Shown here piece after piece: positions 63,576-64,000 of a stretch of 64,000 bases of DNA (its first letter is position 1; each line of letters starts with the position of its first letter). Both the position numbers and the translations under genes were made by a program. The stretch is from Diplosphaera chodatii (lineage: Eukaryota; Chlorophyta; Trebouxiophyceae; Prasiolales; Stichococcaceae). The stretch covers positions 310,001 through 374,000 of the forward strand of contig JAALGY010000033.1 of the NCBI GenBank assembly GCA_032358165.1, given 5' to 3'. The notes under the pieces were generated by a model, which saw nothing but the letters and a program-made list of their open reading frames with translations, was not told where the DNA came from and did no database searches.

Positions 63576-64000
63576 AAGACGTGTGATGCCGCCGCTTTCT
63601 TGGAGTCGCCTGTGTGCCGTTTGGTGCTTGTCTTTTGCATGTGGGGCGCTGTTGCACCAGTCTTCATATCGGAAAGCAACCTAGGAGCCACACGAAAATA
63701 TTTTCAAGAACATTTGGCTCTGATGCTTCTCGAGCTCAGCATGTTGGCACGGCTGTGCTCTGTTCGGGGCACAGCTGCAACCTGAACAGGCTTCAAGATG
63801 CCTCAGCACAGCACGAAGTTATCATACAAGACAGACTGAGGGTTCCCCGCGGTGGGCTGTGGTAGGCGCAGGCGGAAAGACCGCCAAGTCAGCCGCCATG
63901 TAGTTCGACAAAGTGCAGCAGCAGCAGGGCAGCGCAGCGCATGGCTTCTTCCACACCCCTTTTCAATACGATGGCTCACGCCAGGCTTGCCAATGACGCT
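63576..64000. other. 3' flank of the F-box gene to window end
   Basis: No exon could be supported in the last 425 bases. The end of the window may approach another gene, but there is too little sequence to tell. Confidence 0.4.

Overview
This window is nuclear DNA of a GC-rich green alga (chlorophyte, most likely trebouxiophyte-like). The evidence is: genes cut into many short exons by 50-300 bp introns that mostly start GTG/GTR and end CTGCAG; very high GC at third codon positions; a cytosolic tRNA-Ala with an intron; plastid-targeted proteins; a plant-type RIN2/RIN3 ubiquitin ligase; a plant-type SUVH protein; and a fatty acid photodecarboxylase, an enzyme known only from algae. Species cannot be named from sequence alone.

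Layout. 1-12.4 kb is gene-poor: transposase remnants (2.05-2.68 kb and 7.5-7.7 kb), an HNH-like ORF (4.98-5.18 kb), one unrecognised split gene (5.6-8.9 kb, minus), tandem repeats, and an intron-containing tRNA-Ala(AGC) with its Pol III terminator (11.3-11.4 kb). 12.4-28 kb is dense: lariat debranching enzyme DBR1 (minus), ribosome assembly factor RPF2 (plus), a five-bladed beta-propeller glycosidase-like protein (minus) and fatty acid photodecarboxylase FAP (plus). 28.9-40.1 kb holds, all on minus, a plastid USP-like protein, a 21-exon FHA-SRA-SET chromatin protein, intronless histone H2A.Z and a plastid-type nucleoside diphosphate kinase. 40.7-47.8 kb (plus) holds a thioredoxin-like protein, ribosomal protein eL6 and an orphan protein with two hydrophobic segments. 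48.7-53.4 kb (minus) holds two unrecognised genes, one with a polyglutamine tract. 54.9-60.9 kb (minus) is a multi-pass RING-H2 E3 ligase of the RIN2/RIN3/AMFR type, divergent from an F-box/LRR-like gene (61.7-63.6 kb, plus).

The genes are a eukaryotic mixture, not an operon. Loose themes are RNA processing and ribosome biogenesis (DBR1, RPF2, eL6), chromatin (FHA-SRA-SET, H2A.Z), plastid function (FAP, NDPK, USP-like, possibly the propeller protein) and ubiquitin-linked turnover (RIN-like, F-box). DBR1/RPF2, propeller/FAP, NDPK/thioredoxin-like and RIN-like/F-box are divergent pairs that may share promoters.

Standout observations: a light-driven hydrocarbon-forming enzyme with all five active-site residues at the correct spacing; an FHA domain joined by phase-consistent exons to SRA and SET domains in a protein whose SET domain has His where the catalytic Tyr should be; and frequent GC-AG introns. 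Exon models were built by hand from splice motifs, reading-phase agreement and family similarity; no search was run.
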